A stretch of DNA of 64,000 bases, from assembly GCF_025147325.1 (NCBI RefSeq), contig NZ_CP102262.1, forward strand, positions 3,658,001 through 3,722,000, written 5' to 3'. Both the position numbers and the translations under genes were made by a program. Under the pieces are notes generated by a model. It searched no databases. It was given only the letters and a program-made list of their open reading frames with translations, and was not told where the DNA came from. This document shows positions 1 through 7,931 of the stretch, one piece after another. Numbering within the stretch: position 1 is the first letter of the stretch; every line of letters begins with the position of its first letter. The stretch comes from Bacteroides stercoris ATCC 43183 (lineage in GTDB: Bacteria > Bacteroidota > Bacteroidia > Bacteroidales > Bacteroidaceae).

Positions 1-720
1 AGGATAGTCCACTCCGGTTGTCAGCCAGTATTCGTCCTTATCGGCACCTGCTGTTTCCGGATTGGGATTGGCGTCTTTACTATCGTCGGGGAAAAGGTAG
101 CTGCGTGTGGGAGCATCCTGCACATCCCAACCGATAATGGTTACTTCCTGAGTGTCGGGGGTATTGTCGACAAGAGTCAGTGTGACTTTTGCCGCCAGGA
201 ATTGAAGCTGTACGGGGTTGCTGATAGAGTTTGCTCCCTCTTGCACATTTACATTCTCCATAATTGCCGTCATTATGAGTGGAACATCGGTACTCTGACC
301 AAGATTTAATTCGGTAGCCGTCACCAAAAGTCCTTTGAGGGCATTGTAAGAGGTAAGCGCCATTAACTGACTGTCCATACCGTCCTTGACGTTGGCTACA
401 AAGCAGAGCGTATGGCCCTTACCGGAACGGGTGTCTATCAGCAAAGATGAAAGCGAAGCACCGGTTTGTGCCGTGTATCTATGTCTGGTCACTATTTTGC
501 CCCCACCGTCGAATACCAGTACGAACAGGTTGTCCAGACGTTTTTCCACATCGGCAGATACTGCACGTGTGTCGGTGCCACCACCCATAACGGGCAATGT
601 TATCTTCAGACTGATACGCGCCGCTGCGCCTTCCACCACACGCGTGGTATCGAACTCATCGCGTACACAACCCGAAACAAGTAATGCTCCAAGCAGATAC
701 AGTATTGCTATCTTTCTCAT
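1..720 (-). CDS. Fimbrillin-family lipoprotein, partial (C-terminus outside window)
   Basis: The leftward reading frame opens with MRKIAILYLLGALLVSGC, a lipoprotein signal with lipobox LVSGC, and stays open for 240 codons to the window edge. The mature part carries motifs usual in Bacteroides fimbrillins: an RISLKITLP-like first strand, a TRAVS segment where an activating Arg-type cleavage would fall, and a LDNLFVLVFDGGG strand. It is the last visible gene of the leftward fimbrial operon, 34 bp after the FimB/Mfa2-like anchor gene, so an accessory or tip subunit is the most likely role (inference from order). The subfamily cannot be fixed without the C-terminus. Confidence 0.75.
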   Translation of the reverse strand, partial: MRKIAILYLLGALLVSGCVRDEFDTTRVVEGAAARISLKITLPVMGGGTDTRAVSADVEKRLDNLFVLVFDGGGKIVTRHRYTAQTGASLSSLLIDTRSGKGHTLCFVANVKDGMDSQLMALTSYNALKGLLVTATELNLGQSTDVPLIMTAIMENVNVQEGANSISNPVQLQFLAAKVTLTLVDNTPDTQEVTIIGWDVQDAPTRSYLFPDDSKDANPNPETAGADKDEYWLTTGVDYP

Positions 721-754
721 CTAAATCGACTTTTATTTTTAATTTTATCAGGTA

Positions 755-1651
755 TTAAAATTCTTTCCATATCTCCAGCTTGCCCCAGTCGGTGACTTTG
801 ACGTCTACGCTTACAACTCCCCGGAAGTCTACCAGCACATTGAGCAGCCTGCCTTCCGCCACACGCAGGGGGTTACCGTTACTGTCGGCAATTACGGTGG
901 TTTTCAGCACGTCGCGGTGGTAGATGTCTATCTTGATGTCCGCTTCGGTGGGGAATATATTGAAAGCAGAGGATACGAATTCGCCGTTGTCATTGAATGC
1001 CGCCTGGGGGCGGTAGTTTACTTCCGTGCCGTTGGGCTTGCCGTAGAAGTCGAGCTTGTCGGTGGTTTTGCGCACGATGTAGTGGTACTCGCCTTCGGTG
1101 CTGCCTACGTACTCTCTGAGGTAGCGTGCCGTAATGGCTACCCCGGAGACTTTGCGGCGCAGGGGGAGTTCCTTGGCAGAAGCGTCGGCATCGGGGGTTA
1201 TATCTATAGTGCCGTAGAACAGGTCGTCGGGCGAGCCTGCCACGGGTAAGGTTGTCCGGGTTTGGATGAGCGACACGAATGCCGTCTCTAAGTGGTCGCC
1301 CTCTTTCAATGCGGGCATCGACTGGGCGCCTTGTTTGCCATTGCCCCACGCCACCAGCTTCAGGTTGTCGTGTCCGGGATAGTCCAGGAATACGATTTCC
1401 GACAGGAGAATGTTGCGGGTATCGAGCAATGCCTTATCGGCATCGAATATATAGAGTGTGATGTCTTTTATCGTTTCACTGCCGAGACTTCCACCGTCGG
1501 CATCAAAAGCCTTTACCTGCAAGGAAAATCCGGAAGTGCGGGGAGCAGGACAATCGCTAAGGTCGTCCTTGATGCAACTTGCAGACACAAATGCCATAAA
1601 GAACAAGATAGGCAGTATGTGCAGGCAATAATGGAATTTGTTATTCTGCAT
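755..1651 (-). CDS. FimB/Mfa2-family fimbrial anchor lipoprotein
   Basis: 298 residues. A lipoprotein signal ends at FVSASC (Cys26), followed by KDDLSDCP, the N-terminal signature of the FimB/Mfa2 family. In Porphyromonas and Bacteroides this family anchors the fimbrial shaft in the outer membrane and limits its length. The C-terminus ends in a short strand-rich tail (VDVKVTDWGKLEIWKEF), as family members do. It lies downstream of the major fimbrillin gene, from which it is separated by a hairpin at 1720-1752 that may lower its expression relative to the shaft subunit. Family call is fairly sure; the function is inferred from homologues. Confidence 0.8.
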   Translation of the reverse strand: MQNNKFHYCLHILPILFFMAFVSASCIKDDLSDCPAPRTSGFSLQVKAFDADGGSLGSETIKDITLYIFDADKALLDTRNILLSEIVFLDYPGHDNLKLVAWGNGKQGAQSMPALKEGDHLETAFVSLIQTRTTLPVAGSPDDLFYGTIDITPDADASAKELPLRRKVSGVAITARYLREYVGSTEGEYHYIVRKTTDKLDFYGKPNGTEVNYRPQAAFNDNGEFVSSAFNIFPTEADIKIDIYHRDVLKTTVIADSNGNPLRVAEGRLLNVLVDFRGVVSVDVKVTDWGKLEIWKEF

Positions 1652-1719
1652 GGATTGTTTTTAGTTGATGGTTAGTATTGTTTTTAGTTATTGAATTTTA
1701 TCAATGGCATGAGTGAAAA

Positions 1720-1752
1720 GAAAGGCGGGCACGGGAAACATACCCGCCTTTC
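1720..1752 (-). terminator. Intercistronic hairpin between major fimbrillin and anchor genes
   Basis: GAAAGGCGGG (1720-1729) and CCCGCCTTTC (1743-1752) form a perfect 10-bp stem with a 13-nt loop. On the minus strand the stem is followed by CTTTTC. It lies after the fimbrillin stop and before the anchor gene, where partial termination would favour the shaft subunit. Confidence 0.6.
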
Positions 1753-1792
1753 GGTGCAGCTTTAAAGAATAAGATGAACGTCTGCAATCATA

Positions 1793-2884
1793 TTAATTAA
1801 AATCCTTGCTTACGGTCTTGGCAAGCCATGTTGCTGCCGTAACAGTAACTGTTATTTGTGATTTAACCAACGGCTGCTCCGGATTGGTAGTACCACCGCC
1901 ACCACCGGCACTTACATCACCGTTCAGGGTAAGGGTTACCGTGTATGCATTACCCGGTTCGATAGTGTTTCCGGCATCGGCTACGGTGAACTGAATCGGG
2001 TAGTAAATGGTTTCATCAGCGCCACCTACCGTTCTTTTAGACTGAATGGCAAGAATTGTCGGTTTGGACGTACCGTCGTTACCAAAGGTGTAGAAGTGAT
2101 TGAATACATCTCCATTAGCGTTAGCTGTGAAAGCTGCGCCTACCGCATCTTTCAAAACTGCGGACTCCGTGGCAGCACCAGTTTGAAAATCCGGATAAGA
2201 GACATCGCCCGAATAGAAAGCAGTTTGAGCTGCCTTGTCAGCAGTTGTTCCAAAGAATTTTCCGCTTTTACCTGCATACAGCAATACAACGTTTTCGTCT
2301 GTAATCTCAATAGTGCCACCGGTGAGATTGGTACGGTTGTCCTTAACGATAAGTTCAATCTTGGCTGCAACGAAACCTAATTGTACAGTGACCGAACCGT
2401 CTGTACCGGAGAAAGTGATATCATCTGTACCGGACATCCAGAGGTTATTTTTCGTTTGGGTAGCCGCGTTACCGGATATCAAATCACCGGTAGCAGCCTT
2501 AAGGTCAGCTTCCGTTGTTACATTAGCAAAAGGACCGTTGGCAAGTACACCGGTATTGGCTATTACATAAGCCGTCTTAGCAGCAGTTGTACCGTTGGTT
2601 ATCGTAGCCGCCGCATTGGAAGAACTGTAATACGCCGGACAGTCCAAAGCACCGCCGTCACGGAAAATGAATACGATGTAGTCGTTAATTACAACATCGG
2701 TTGTAGTACCGGCGCTACCTGCCGCTCTCGACTGCGCAACGTTATTACCTGCTCCCTCTACCTTGATAGTAAGAGTAGCCTTTTCGCCCGGAGCATTGCT
2801 GCCCAAATCGGCAATCTCCTCGTTGGAGCATGAAAACATAGTGAAGGCTGCAAGAGCCACTGCTAATAAATTAATCTTCTTCAT
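1793..2884 (-). CDS. Major fimbrillin (FimA/Mfa1-like shaft subunit)
   Basis: 363 residues with a lipoprotein signal (MKKINLLAVALAAFTMFSC, Cys19). The mature protein begins with a strand-rich N-domain (KATLTIKVEG), has QSRAAGSAG as a plausible Arg-type cleavage site that would release the donor-strand groove, and ends with DVSAGGGGGTTNPEQPLV and a C-terminal strand ending DFN. In Bacteroidota type V fimbriae, fimbrillins are lipidated, cleaved by an Arg protease at the cell surface and polymerised by donor-strand exchange. The central place in the operon and the dedicated downstream hairpin fit the shaft subunit. The polymerisation role is inferred from the family. Confidence 0.8.
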   Translation of the reverse strand: MKKINLLAVALAAFTMFSCSNEEIADLGSNAPGEKATLTIKVEGAGNNVAQSRAAGSAGTTTDVVINDYIVFIFRDGGALDCPAYYSSSNAAATITNGTTAAKTAYVIANTGVLANGPFANVTTEADLKAATGDLISGNAATQTKNNLWMSGTDDITFSGTDGSVTVQLGFVAAKIELIVKDNRTNLTGGTIEITDENVVLLYAGKSGKFFGTTADKAAQTAFYSGDVSYPDFQTGAATESAVLKDAVGAAFTANANGDVFNHFYTFGNDGTSKPTILAIQSKRTVGGADETIYYPIQFTVADAGNTIEPGNAYTVTLTLNGDVSAGGGGGTTNPEQPLVKSQITVTVTAATWLAKTVSKDFN

Positions 2885-2946
2885 TGTTGTTTTAAATAAA
2901 TAGTTAATAAAATGATATTTAATCGTTTAGTTATAATTTGTGCTGT

Positions 2947-4293
2947 TTATTGGAATTGCTTTAGATTGCTCTCCGCCTCGGACACACCGGCGGCAGCAGC
3001 TTTTTGGAACAAGGCACGCGCTTTTTCGGTGTCGCCCGTCAGCATATAGCACACTCCACGAAGATTGTCCGCCTTGGGATGCGTATTTCCTTGAAGGACA
3101 TGCAAGGCTTCGGAGTAGCGTTTCCCGTTGAGCAGGTCGATAGCGGTGTTCAGTCCTACAAGTTCGGGGTCGGGCTGTGCCTCAAAGAATACTTTGATAT
3201 AACCCGCATTACGAAGTTTCGGGAAGAAATGCCGTTTCATATAGTTGTAGGGCCTGCCCTGATTCAACCTCATAAGCAGGCTCAGGCGGCCTACCTTCTT
3301 AGCTGCATCCCACACAGGAGTGGTATCTATGATATCCAATATCTGCTGCTTCTCGGGCATTTCGCTGTCTGCAACCAACCTGCGCAGGAAATCCCATGCC
3401 ACACTGTGATTGCTCACTTCAAAGAAAGAAGCCGAAAGTAAAGTGCGGTTCGTAATGTAATCCGCCAATGCCTGCGCACGCTTACCTGCAATGCGATTGT
3501 TCAGGTCTAACGGACCGTCGGGCGAAGCCGAACCTACTACGAGTATCTTGGCTATGCGGGAATTGTCCGATTCGGCAATCTTATTCAGAACAGACAACAA
3601 ATGATCCAACCTGCTGAGATTGTTTTCGTAATCGGGCTGTATAGCCCATTTGCCCACCGGGAAATAGACAATGAGCGTGGCCTCATCCTTGTAGCGGGCA
3701 ATATCTTCTTTACTGCCTATACTACCTGTCCACGGCGCGAGGAAACCGTTTTCCTGCGCCAGCTTGTCGGCAACCGTTTCCGTCACGAGTTTCGCCTCGG
3801 GTATCACCGGCACAAACAGCTCGGCAGGAGTGGCAAGCGCCACATCTTCTGCCAAGAGCACGGGCGGCAGCATTTCTTCGCTGCAACACCCTTTGCTCTT
3901 TGCATCCAAACGCAGGGAAGCGCCATTCATCCATTCCCCGTAGGGAAGGACGAAGGTATAGGCAACCGCTTCTCCCGCCTTGTGGTATGCAGAGGCAGAC
4001 TTCCACTTTTCTTCCACTCTTTTTTCTCTCCACTCAACAATCTGTGCCGTGCGGCTGCCGTACTCCAATGGCGGAAGCACAGCCTGCTGCCCGTCTTTCC
4101 CGTACAATAACGGGGTTACTCTCAAAATGTAATCCTTAGCCAATCTTTCTACCTTCAGCCTGAAGGATACGTGCACGCTGTCGCCGCTGCGGCTGATGTT
4201 CACATCATCTGCCTGCAACCGTGCCCGTTCCTTAGCCGATAAACCGACTGCCTGCATCAGCAGCAGTCCACATAATAGCACACAATATTTCAT
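2947..4293 (-). CDS. DUF3868 protein with C-terminal OmpA-like domain
   Basis: 448 residues from the ATG at 4293. The longer upstream reading frame overlaps the preceding gene and encodes no signal peptide, whereas MKYCVLLCGLLLMQAVGLSA is a clear Sec signal. The N-terminal part (VHVSFRLKVERLAKDYILRVTPLL) matches what I recall of DUF3868; the region around ILVVGSASPDGPLDLNNRIAG is an OmpA-like peptidoglycan-binding motif, and the C-terminus has TPR-like sequence (AEALHVLQGN, KARALFQKAAAAG). Such proteins sit beside DUF3575 proteins in Bacteroides fimbrial loci and probably form the periplasmic/outer-membrane assembly base. It starts 21 bp after the DUF3575 stop. Confidence 0.75.
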   Translation of the reverse strand: MKYCVLLCGLLLMQAVGLSAKERARLQADDVNISRSGDSVHVSFRLKVERLAKDYILRVTPLLYGKDGQQAVLPPLEYGSRTAQIVEWREKRVEEKWKSASAYHKAGEAVAYTFVLPYGEWMNGASLRLDAKSKGCCSEEMLPPVLLAEDVALATPAELFVPVIPEAKLVTETVADKLAQENGFLAPWTGSIGSKEDIARYKDEATLIVYFPVGKWAIQPDYENNLSRLDHLLSVLNKIAESDNSRIAKILVVGSASPDGPLDLNNRIAGKRAQALADYITNRTLLSASFFEVSNHSVAWDFLRRLVADSEMPEKQQILDIIDTTPVWDAAKKVGRLSLLMRLNQGRPYNYMKRHFFPKLRNAGYIKVFFEAQPDPELVGLNTAIDLLNGKRYSEALHVLQGNTHPKADNLRGVCYMLTGDTEKARALFQKAAAAGVSEAESNLKQFQ

Positions 4294-4313
4294 AATCTTC
4301 GCTTCTTGGTTCG

Positions 4314-4898
4314 TTACTTTATTATATAGATAAGGGAGATGCCTGCCTTGGTGGGACCCAAGTAGTTCTTGCTGCCGCTGCCCAGCTTGTCGCCGCAGGT
4401 CTTGCACTCGAAGCGGTCGTATCCGAAATGAATGTACCCCACTCCTAACGTGGCTTCCAGATTCCAGCGCTTGCCCAGCACCCAGTTGTATCCGTAGCCT
4501 ATTCCGACTCCCGCCATCCAACCCTGGTAGCGCTTGCTGCCCAACCCGGATGATGAAGGGGTGATGCCGAAAGGAAGCATACCGCCGTAGTTGAACTCCC
4601 CGCCCAGCAGGTGTGCTCCGAAGAAGTGACCGGAGAAACCGCTGCACAGCCAATAGCGCGCTTCGGGCTGGAGCATCCAAAGCTTCATCTTCTTATTGTC
4701 CGAGAAGCTCCACGGGTTGTAGTTGGCAGACATTTCGAGCGTCCAACGGGGAGCTACCTCATACTCTACTCCGAGATTAATGGTAGAGGTGATGTCGTAC
4801 AGCAAATTACTTTTCACTGCAAGACGCTGCGCCGAAGCCGTTCCGGATAGAAGCGAAACAAGTAGGGTAATCATGAAAATCGTAAAATTCTTTCGCAT
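4314..4898 (-). CDS. DUF3575 outer-membrane beta-barrel protein
   Basis: 194 residues with a Sec signal (MRKNFTIFMITLLVSLLSGTASAQ). RLAVKSNLLYDITSTINLG and the alternating hydrophobic strands (WTLEMSANYNPW, EARYWLC, GVGIGYGYNWVLG) are typical of DUF3575, a small beta-barrel family. It is the first gene of the leftward fimbrial operon, so its upstream DNA (4899-4995 and into the invertible segment) is where the operon promoter must act. No TAnnTTTG box was found on the minus strand between 4899 and 5260 as sequenced. Confidence 0.8.
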   Translation of the reverse strand: MRKNFTIFMITLLVSLLSGTASAQRLAVKSNLLYDITSTINLGVEYEVAPRWTLEMSANYNPWSFSDNKKMKLWMLQPEARYWLCSGFSGHFFGAHLLGGEFNYGGMLPFGITPSSSGLGSKRYQGWMAGVGIGYGYNWVLGKRWNLEATLGVGYIHFGYDRFECKTCGDKLGSGSKNYLGPTKAGISLIYIIK

Positions 4899-4971
4899 AT
4901 TCTCTTTCGTTTTATTCGTAATCTTTTACCTGTTTATAGAGGTTAATTTTCCTTTTGCTGCTTTTAGAAAT

Positions 4972-4995
4972 TTCATCTGTTTACATAACACAGAT
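4972..4995 (+). repeat. Left inverted repeat of the putative invertible segment
   Basis: The 24-bp unit begins TTCATCTGT and ends TACATAACACAGAT. It matches the reverse complement of 6372-6395 at 23 of 24 positions (T against C at the tenth). It lies 73 bp upstream of the first fimbrial gene. Confidence 0.85.
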
Positions 4996-5291
4996 TATTA
5001 ATTTGCATTTTATTAATAATCAAGTAATTAAAAAGGGAAAACCGTTTCAATGCTATCCGGCATGAACGATTTTCCTGAAACAAAAAGAAAAACGAGGATG
5101 TATCGGGACTTCGGTCTGATACCATTCTGTCCTTAAAATACACGCAGTAATGAAGAGTTTCCCCTTTAAACACCAACAAAAGAAACTCAACATGCCGTTG
5201 TAAATGACAAAATGACAATCAAGCCTTTGCTTCGATACATCCGTTTTTCTGAAACAAATAATGAAACATGGCGATAAAACAACGAAATTAT

Positions 5292-5299
5292 TAACTTTA
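5292..5299 (+). promoter_or_regulatory. Possible -7 box for the AraC-type gene
   Basis: TAACTTTA is one base off the Bacteroides TAnnTTTG box and lies 15 bp before the ATG at 5315. No -33 TTG is evident, so this is a weak call. Confidence 0.3.
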
Positions 5300-5314
5300 A
5301 ATCGAGTACATAAA

Positions 5315-6190
5315 ATGAAGCTGAACTACATTAAAGAACACACCTCATGCGTGAACTACAAGACCGAGGAAGACGCCGGTTTCGCACTGAAAGAAGCTGC
5401 TTCGGGAGAACATTTCGACAACCGGCAACAAAAGATTAAGGCCAACCACCTGATATTTATTTTGTCAGGCGAAGTCAGCATCACCAAAGACAGCAAGGAA
5501 GAAACAAGAGTCCGTGCGGGCGAATTCATCTTCATTCCCCTTTCATCCCATTACACGGGCACGGTTATCCAGCCGGGCACATACATCAGTCTGTCATTCT
5601 TTCACGATGCAATCTCATTGTGCGACAAGCACATGCTTAGCAGCTATTTAGATGAAGTCCAGAACACACCCCTATGCTTCGAACCGCTTTCCGTGCGTGC
5701 CCCTTTGGACACGTTCCTGCATCTGCTGGAGTCCTATCTCCAGGCGGGCGTCAACTGCAAGCACCTGCACGAACTCAAAGAGCGCGAGTTGTTCATCATC
5801 TTCCGCACAGCCTACACAAAGAGCGAAATAATCCAACTCCTCTACCCTATAATGGGAATTGAGATAGACTTCAAGGCAGCCGTTCTCAAACACAAAGACC
5901 GGGTGCGCAGCAAACAAGAGCTGGCAGAATTGTTGGGCATGAGCGGTTCCGAGCTTCACCGCAAGTTCACGCAAGAGTTTGGAGAAACCGTTCAATCCTG
6001 GCTTCAGAAACAAAAAAACAAGGAAATACTATCCCGACTCAATTACGATTTCATCTCTATAAAAGAGGTGGCATACGAGTTGGGCTTCACCTCCGCAGCC
6101 GGTTTCAACAAGTATTGCAAGAACAATTTCGGCTGCTCACCCAGCGAATTAAGGCAGGAAATTAAAAAAAGCAGCAAAAATAAACACTGA
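5315..6190 (+). CDS. AraC-family transcriptional regulator, probable fimbrial activator
   Basis: 291 residues from the ATG at 5315 (MKLNYIKEH); an in-frame ATG at 5261 is possible but would place the start inside the presumed promoter. The N-terminal half is cupin-like (LSGEVSITKDSKEE, VRAGEFIFIPLSSHYTG). The C-terminal third has two helix-turn-helix units (QELAELLGMSGSELHRKF; SIKEVAYELGFTSAAGFNKY) ending in FGCSPSELR, the AraC signature. Three direct repeats at 21-bp spacing lie just after the gene, upstream of a promoter, and are a natural target. The gene sits inside the invertible segment, so it inverts together with its likely target. Its ligand is unknown. Confidence 0.8.
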   Translation: MKLNYIKEHTSCVNYKTEEDAGFALKEAASGEHFDNRQQKIKANHLIFILSGEVSITKDSKEETRVRAGEFIFIPLSSHYTGTVIQPGTYISLSFFHDAISLCDKHMLSSYLDEVQNTPLCFEPLSVRAPLDTFLHLLESYLQAGVNCKHLHELKERELFIIFRTAYTKSEIIQLLYPIMGIEIDFKAAVLKHKDRVRSKQELAELLGMSGSELHRKFTQEFGETVQSWLQKQKNKEILSRLNYDFISIKEVAYELGFTSAAGFNKYCKNNFGCSPSELRQEIKKSSKNKH

Positions 6191-6208
6191 TATTCAGCGT
6201 TTTGTAAT

Positions 6209-6260
6209 TTTGGATAACAGATTGGTTAATTTGGATAACTGATTGATGGATTTGGATAAC
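6209..6260 (+). promoter_or_regulatory. Three direct repeats with 21-bp period (putative AraC operator)
   Basis: TTTGGATAAC occurs at 6209-6218, 6230-6239 and 6251-6260, exactly 21 bp apart, so all three lie on the same face of the helix. The array starts 19 bp after the AraC-type gene and ends 21 bp before the TACCTTTGC box. AraC proteins commonly bind 21-bp-spaced direct half-sites next to the promoter. Confidence 0.65.
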
Positions 6261-6281
6261 GCAATATCCAAAAATATCCTT

Positions 6282-6290
6282 TACCTTTGC
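6282..6290 (+). promoter_or_regulatory. Consensus -7 box, outward-facing promoter of the invertible segment
   Basis: TACCTTTGC is a perfect Bacteroides -7 element (TAnnTTTGC). No -33 TTG stands at the usual spacing, as expected of an activator-dependent promoter. As sequenced it points toward the 3' end of the recombinase gene on the opposite strand. Confidence 0.7.
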
Positions 6291-6362
6291 AACATCAAAG
6301 AACAGGGACAAAGTATATATAGCGAAAGCAAGTAGAAAAGTTCGGTTTATTTGAGTCGTTTC

Positions 6363-7658
6363 TTAGGTTTTATCTGTGTTATGTAGACAGATGAATTTTT
6401 CACCTGCATTTTTAATACAATCCGATACGGCATCCGCCACGTTTTCATTGACCTTGTTCAGGGTATCGACCGCAAAGGAATTCAGGTAGATTTGGGTTGT
6501 CTTTTCGGACGTATGTCCCAGTCCCTCACTGATTAAGGATATCGGGATACCTTCATTCTTGGCTATGGTGGCCCACGAGTGCCGCGCCACATAAGTGGTG
6601 AGCGGAATGCCTATGTTGAGCAATGTGCCCAAGCGTTTGAGGTAACGGTTGACCGTGCCCAAAGAGTAGCGGTATTGCGTGTAGGCATCTCGCGGTGACT
6701 GCCCGTGGATATAAGGAAAAATGTACGGGCCGGATGTCCTGTATTTTTCAATAATCTCCTTCATGGCGGGCAGCAGTCCTATCTGCAACCGTTGCCCGGT
6801 TTTGCTGCGGGTGTAGAATATCGTATCGCGCACAATGCCATCGTGCTTGAGGCGGATTACATCGACGAAGGACATGCCCCGGCAGTAGAAACTGAACATG
6901 AACAGGTCGCGCGCCGCTTCCAACTGGGGATACCGCCGCAGGTCGGCCGAAGCGATGAGCGCTATCTCTTCCTTGCTCAACGCCCGTTTCACCGTTTCCT
7001 GCCTGCGCACGTTCAGCCCGGCAAAGGGATTTTCGCCACATACCCTGATGCCTTGCTTGCGTGCCTTATTGTACACCGCCCGGAAATTGCTGAGGTACAT
7101 GTGGATGCTGTTCTCCGAAATGCCGCGCATGCGCAGGTAGTGTATATAGTCCGTGACGAACACATAATCGATGTCTTTGAAGTTGATTTTCCTCAAACTG
7201 CAAAAACGCAACAGCGAGTACAGCCCGCTTGTGTAGGAAGCGGCAGTGCTTTGCTTCCCCTCTTCGAGCAGGGTATCGATGTATTGCAGGATGAATTTAT
7301 CCACACTCTGGTCGTACTGCTCCTTCCGGTGTTTCAGCATGAGGCGCTCCAGCGTAAAGCCGGGATCGGTTCTCTCCAGCAGACGGTAGTTCCTGACAAG
7401 GTCTTCTTTCTCGTTCCTGATAAGACGGTTGACGAGGCTCACTTCCCTACGGGTGAGGATACCCTCGGACGAATAAACCACCCGGTCGGCATCCCGCCGG
7501 TAATTCGACTCGTGGACCCGCCACCCCAAAGAGTATTCTTTCTTCTTACGGCAGTACAGCACGCGAATCGCAAGGGAGTAAACTCCCGCCGCGCTCGCTT
7601 TACAAGGATGTATGACAACACGAATACTCAACTTTTTCTTCTTGTTTTGTAAGTTCAT
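6363..7658 (-). CDS. Tyrosine recombinase, probable DNA invertase of the fimbrial switch
   Basis: 431 residues with an N-terminal arm-binding region (LSIRVVIHP), a SAM-like core-binding domain (residues ~105-210) and a catalytic domain. Visible catalytic residues are the box II HxxR-type motif TYVARHSWAT and box III EGLGHTSEKTTQIYL with the nucleophilic Tyr. The usual box I Arg is not in its normal place (RGMSFVDV), a variation shared with other Bacteroides recombinases such as IntDOT. The C-terminal residues FICLHNTDKT are encoded by the right inverted repeat itself. After inversion the gene would end FICLHNTDY and stop at once, so it stays intact in both orientations. Invertases of this type sit next to their substrate in Bacteroides. 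Confidence 0.8.
   Translation of the reverse strand: MNLQNKKKKLSIRVVIHPCKASAAGVYSLAIRVLYCRKKKEYSLGWRVHESNYRRDADRVVYSSEGILTRREVSLVNRLIRNEKEDLVRNYRLLERTDPGFTLERLMLKHRKEQYDQSVDKFILQYIDTLLEEGKQSTAASYTSGLYSLLRFCSLRKINFKDIDYVFVTDYIHYLRMRGISENSIHMYLSNFRAVYNKARKQGIRVCGENPFAGLNVRRQETVKRALSKEEIALIASADLRRYPQLEAARDLFMFSFYCRGMSFVDVIRLKHDGIVRDTIFYTRSKTGQRLQIGLLPAMKEIIEKYRTSGPYIFPYIHGQSPRDAYTQYRYSLGTVNRYLKRLGTLLNIGIPLTTYVARHSWATIAKNEGIPISLISEGLGHTSEKTTQIYLNSFAVDTLNKVNENVADAVSDCIKNAGEKFICLHNTDKT
6372..6395 (-). repeat. Right inverted repeat of the putative invertible segment
   Basis: Reverse complement of the 4972-4995 unit with one mismatch. It lies inside the last codons of the recombinase gene. Confidence 0.85.
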
Positions 7659-7901
7659 TTACCAATTAAGCATTACTGCCTGCGTAAAAGTACACATTTT
7701 GCACCTAAACACAGAACTTGTTACTAAAATAATGAATAAAAAAATTGTTTTAGCAACAAATGAGAGGGGGGATTGTTTTAAATGCCAAGGAAGTATACAG
7801 CTTATTATTTTATTAAAGGACCCGATCTCTTTATTCTTATGATAAAAAACATGTTTGGAAAAGAAAATATCCGATAAACCCTTCTGCTAAAAAATATTCC
7901 C

Positions 7902-7910
7902 TATCTTTGC
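7902..7910 (+). promoter_or_regulatory. -7 box of the two-gene unit at 7932-9616
   Basis: TATCTTTGC matches TAnnTTTGC exactly and lies 21 bp before the ATG at 7932. Confidence 0.65.
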
Positions 7911-7931
7911 GACACTAAAAATGTGTTAAAC

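Larger units (their letters stand above)
4996..6371. other. Putative invertible segment carrying an AraC-type gene and an outward promoter
   Basis: The segment lies between the 24-bp inverted repeats and carries the AraC-type gene, three TTTGGATAAC repeats and a strong -7 box (TACCTTTGC, 6282-6290) pointing right. Inversion about the repeat centres would move that box to about 5077-5085 on the minus strand, aimed at the fimbrial operon. The 4996-5314 part has no gene. It holds a weak inverted repeat (GGATGTATCG 5096-5105, CGATACATCC 5233-5242) and two CTGAAACAAA copies. Confidence 0.7.

Noticed and set aside
4294..4680. N-terminal extension of the DUF3868 gene
   Set aside because: The extension overlaps the DUF3575 gene in another frame and would bury the clear signal peptide at 4293.
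5261..5314. Upstream ATG at 5261 for the AraC-type gene
   Set aside because: It would put the likely promoter box (5292-5299) inside the coding sequence; the ATG at 5315 gives the usual AraC length.
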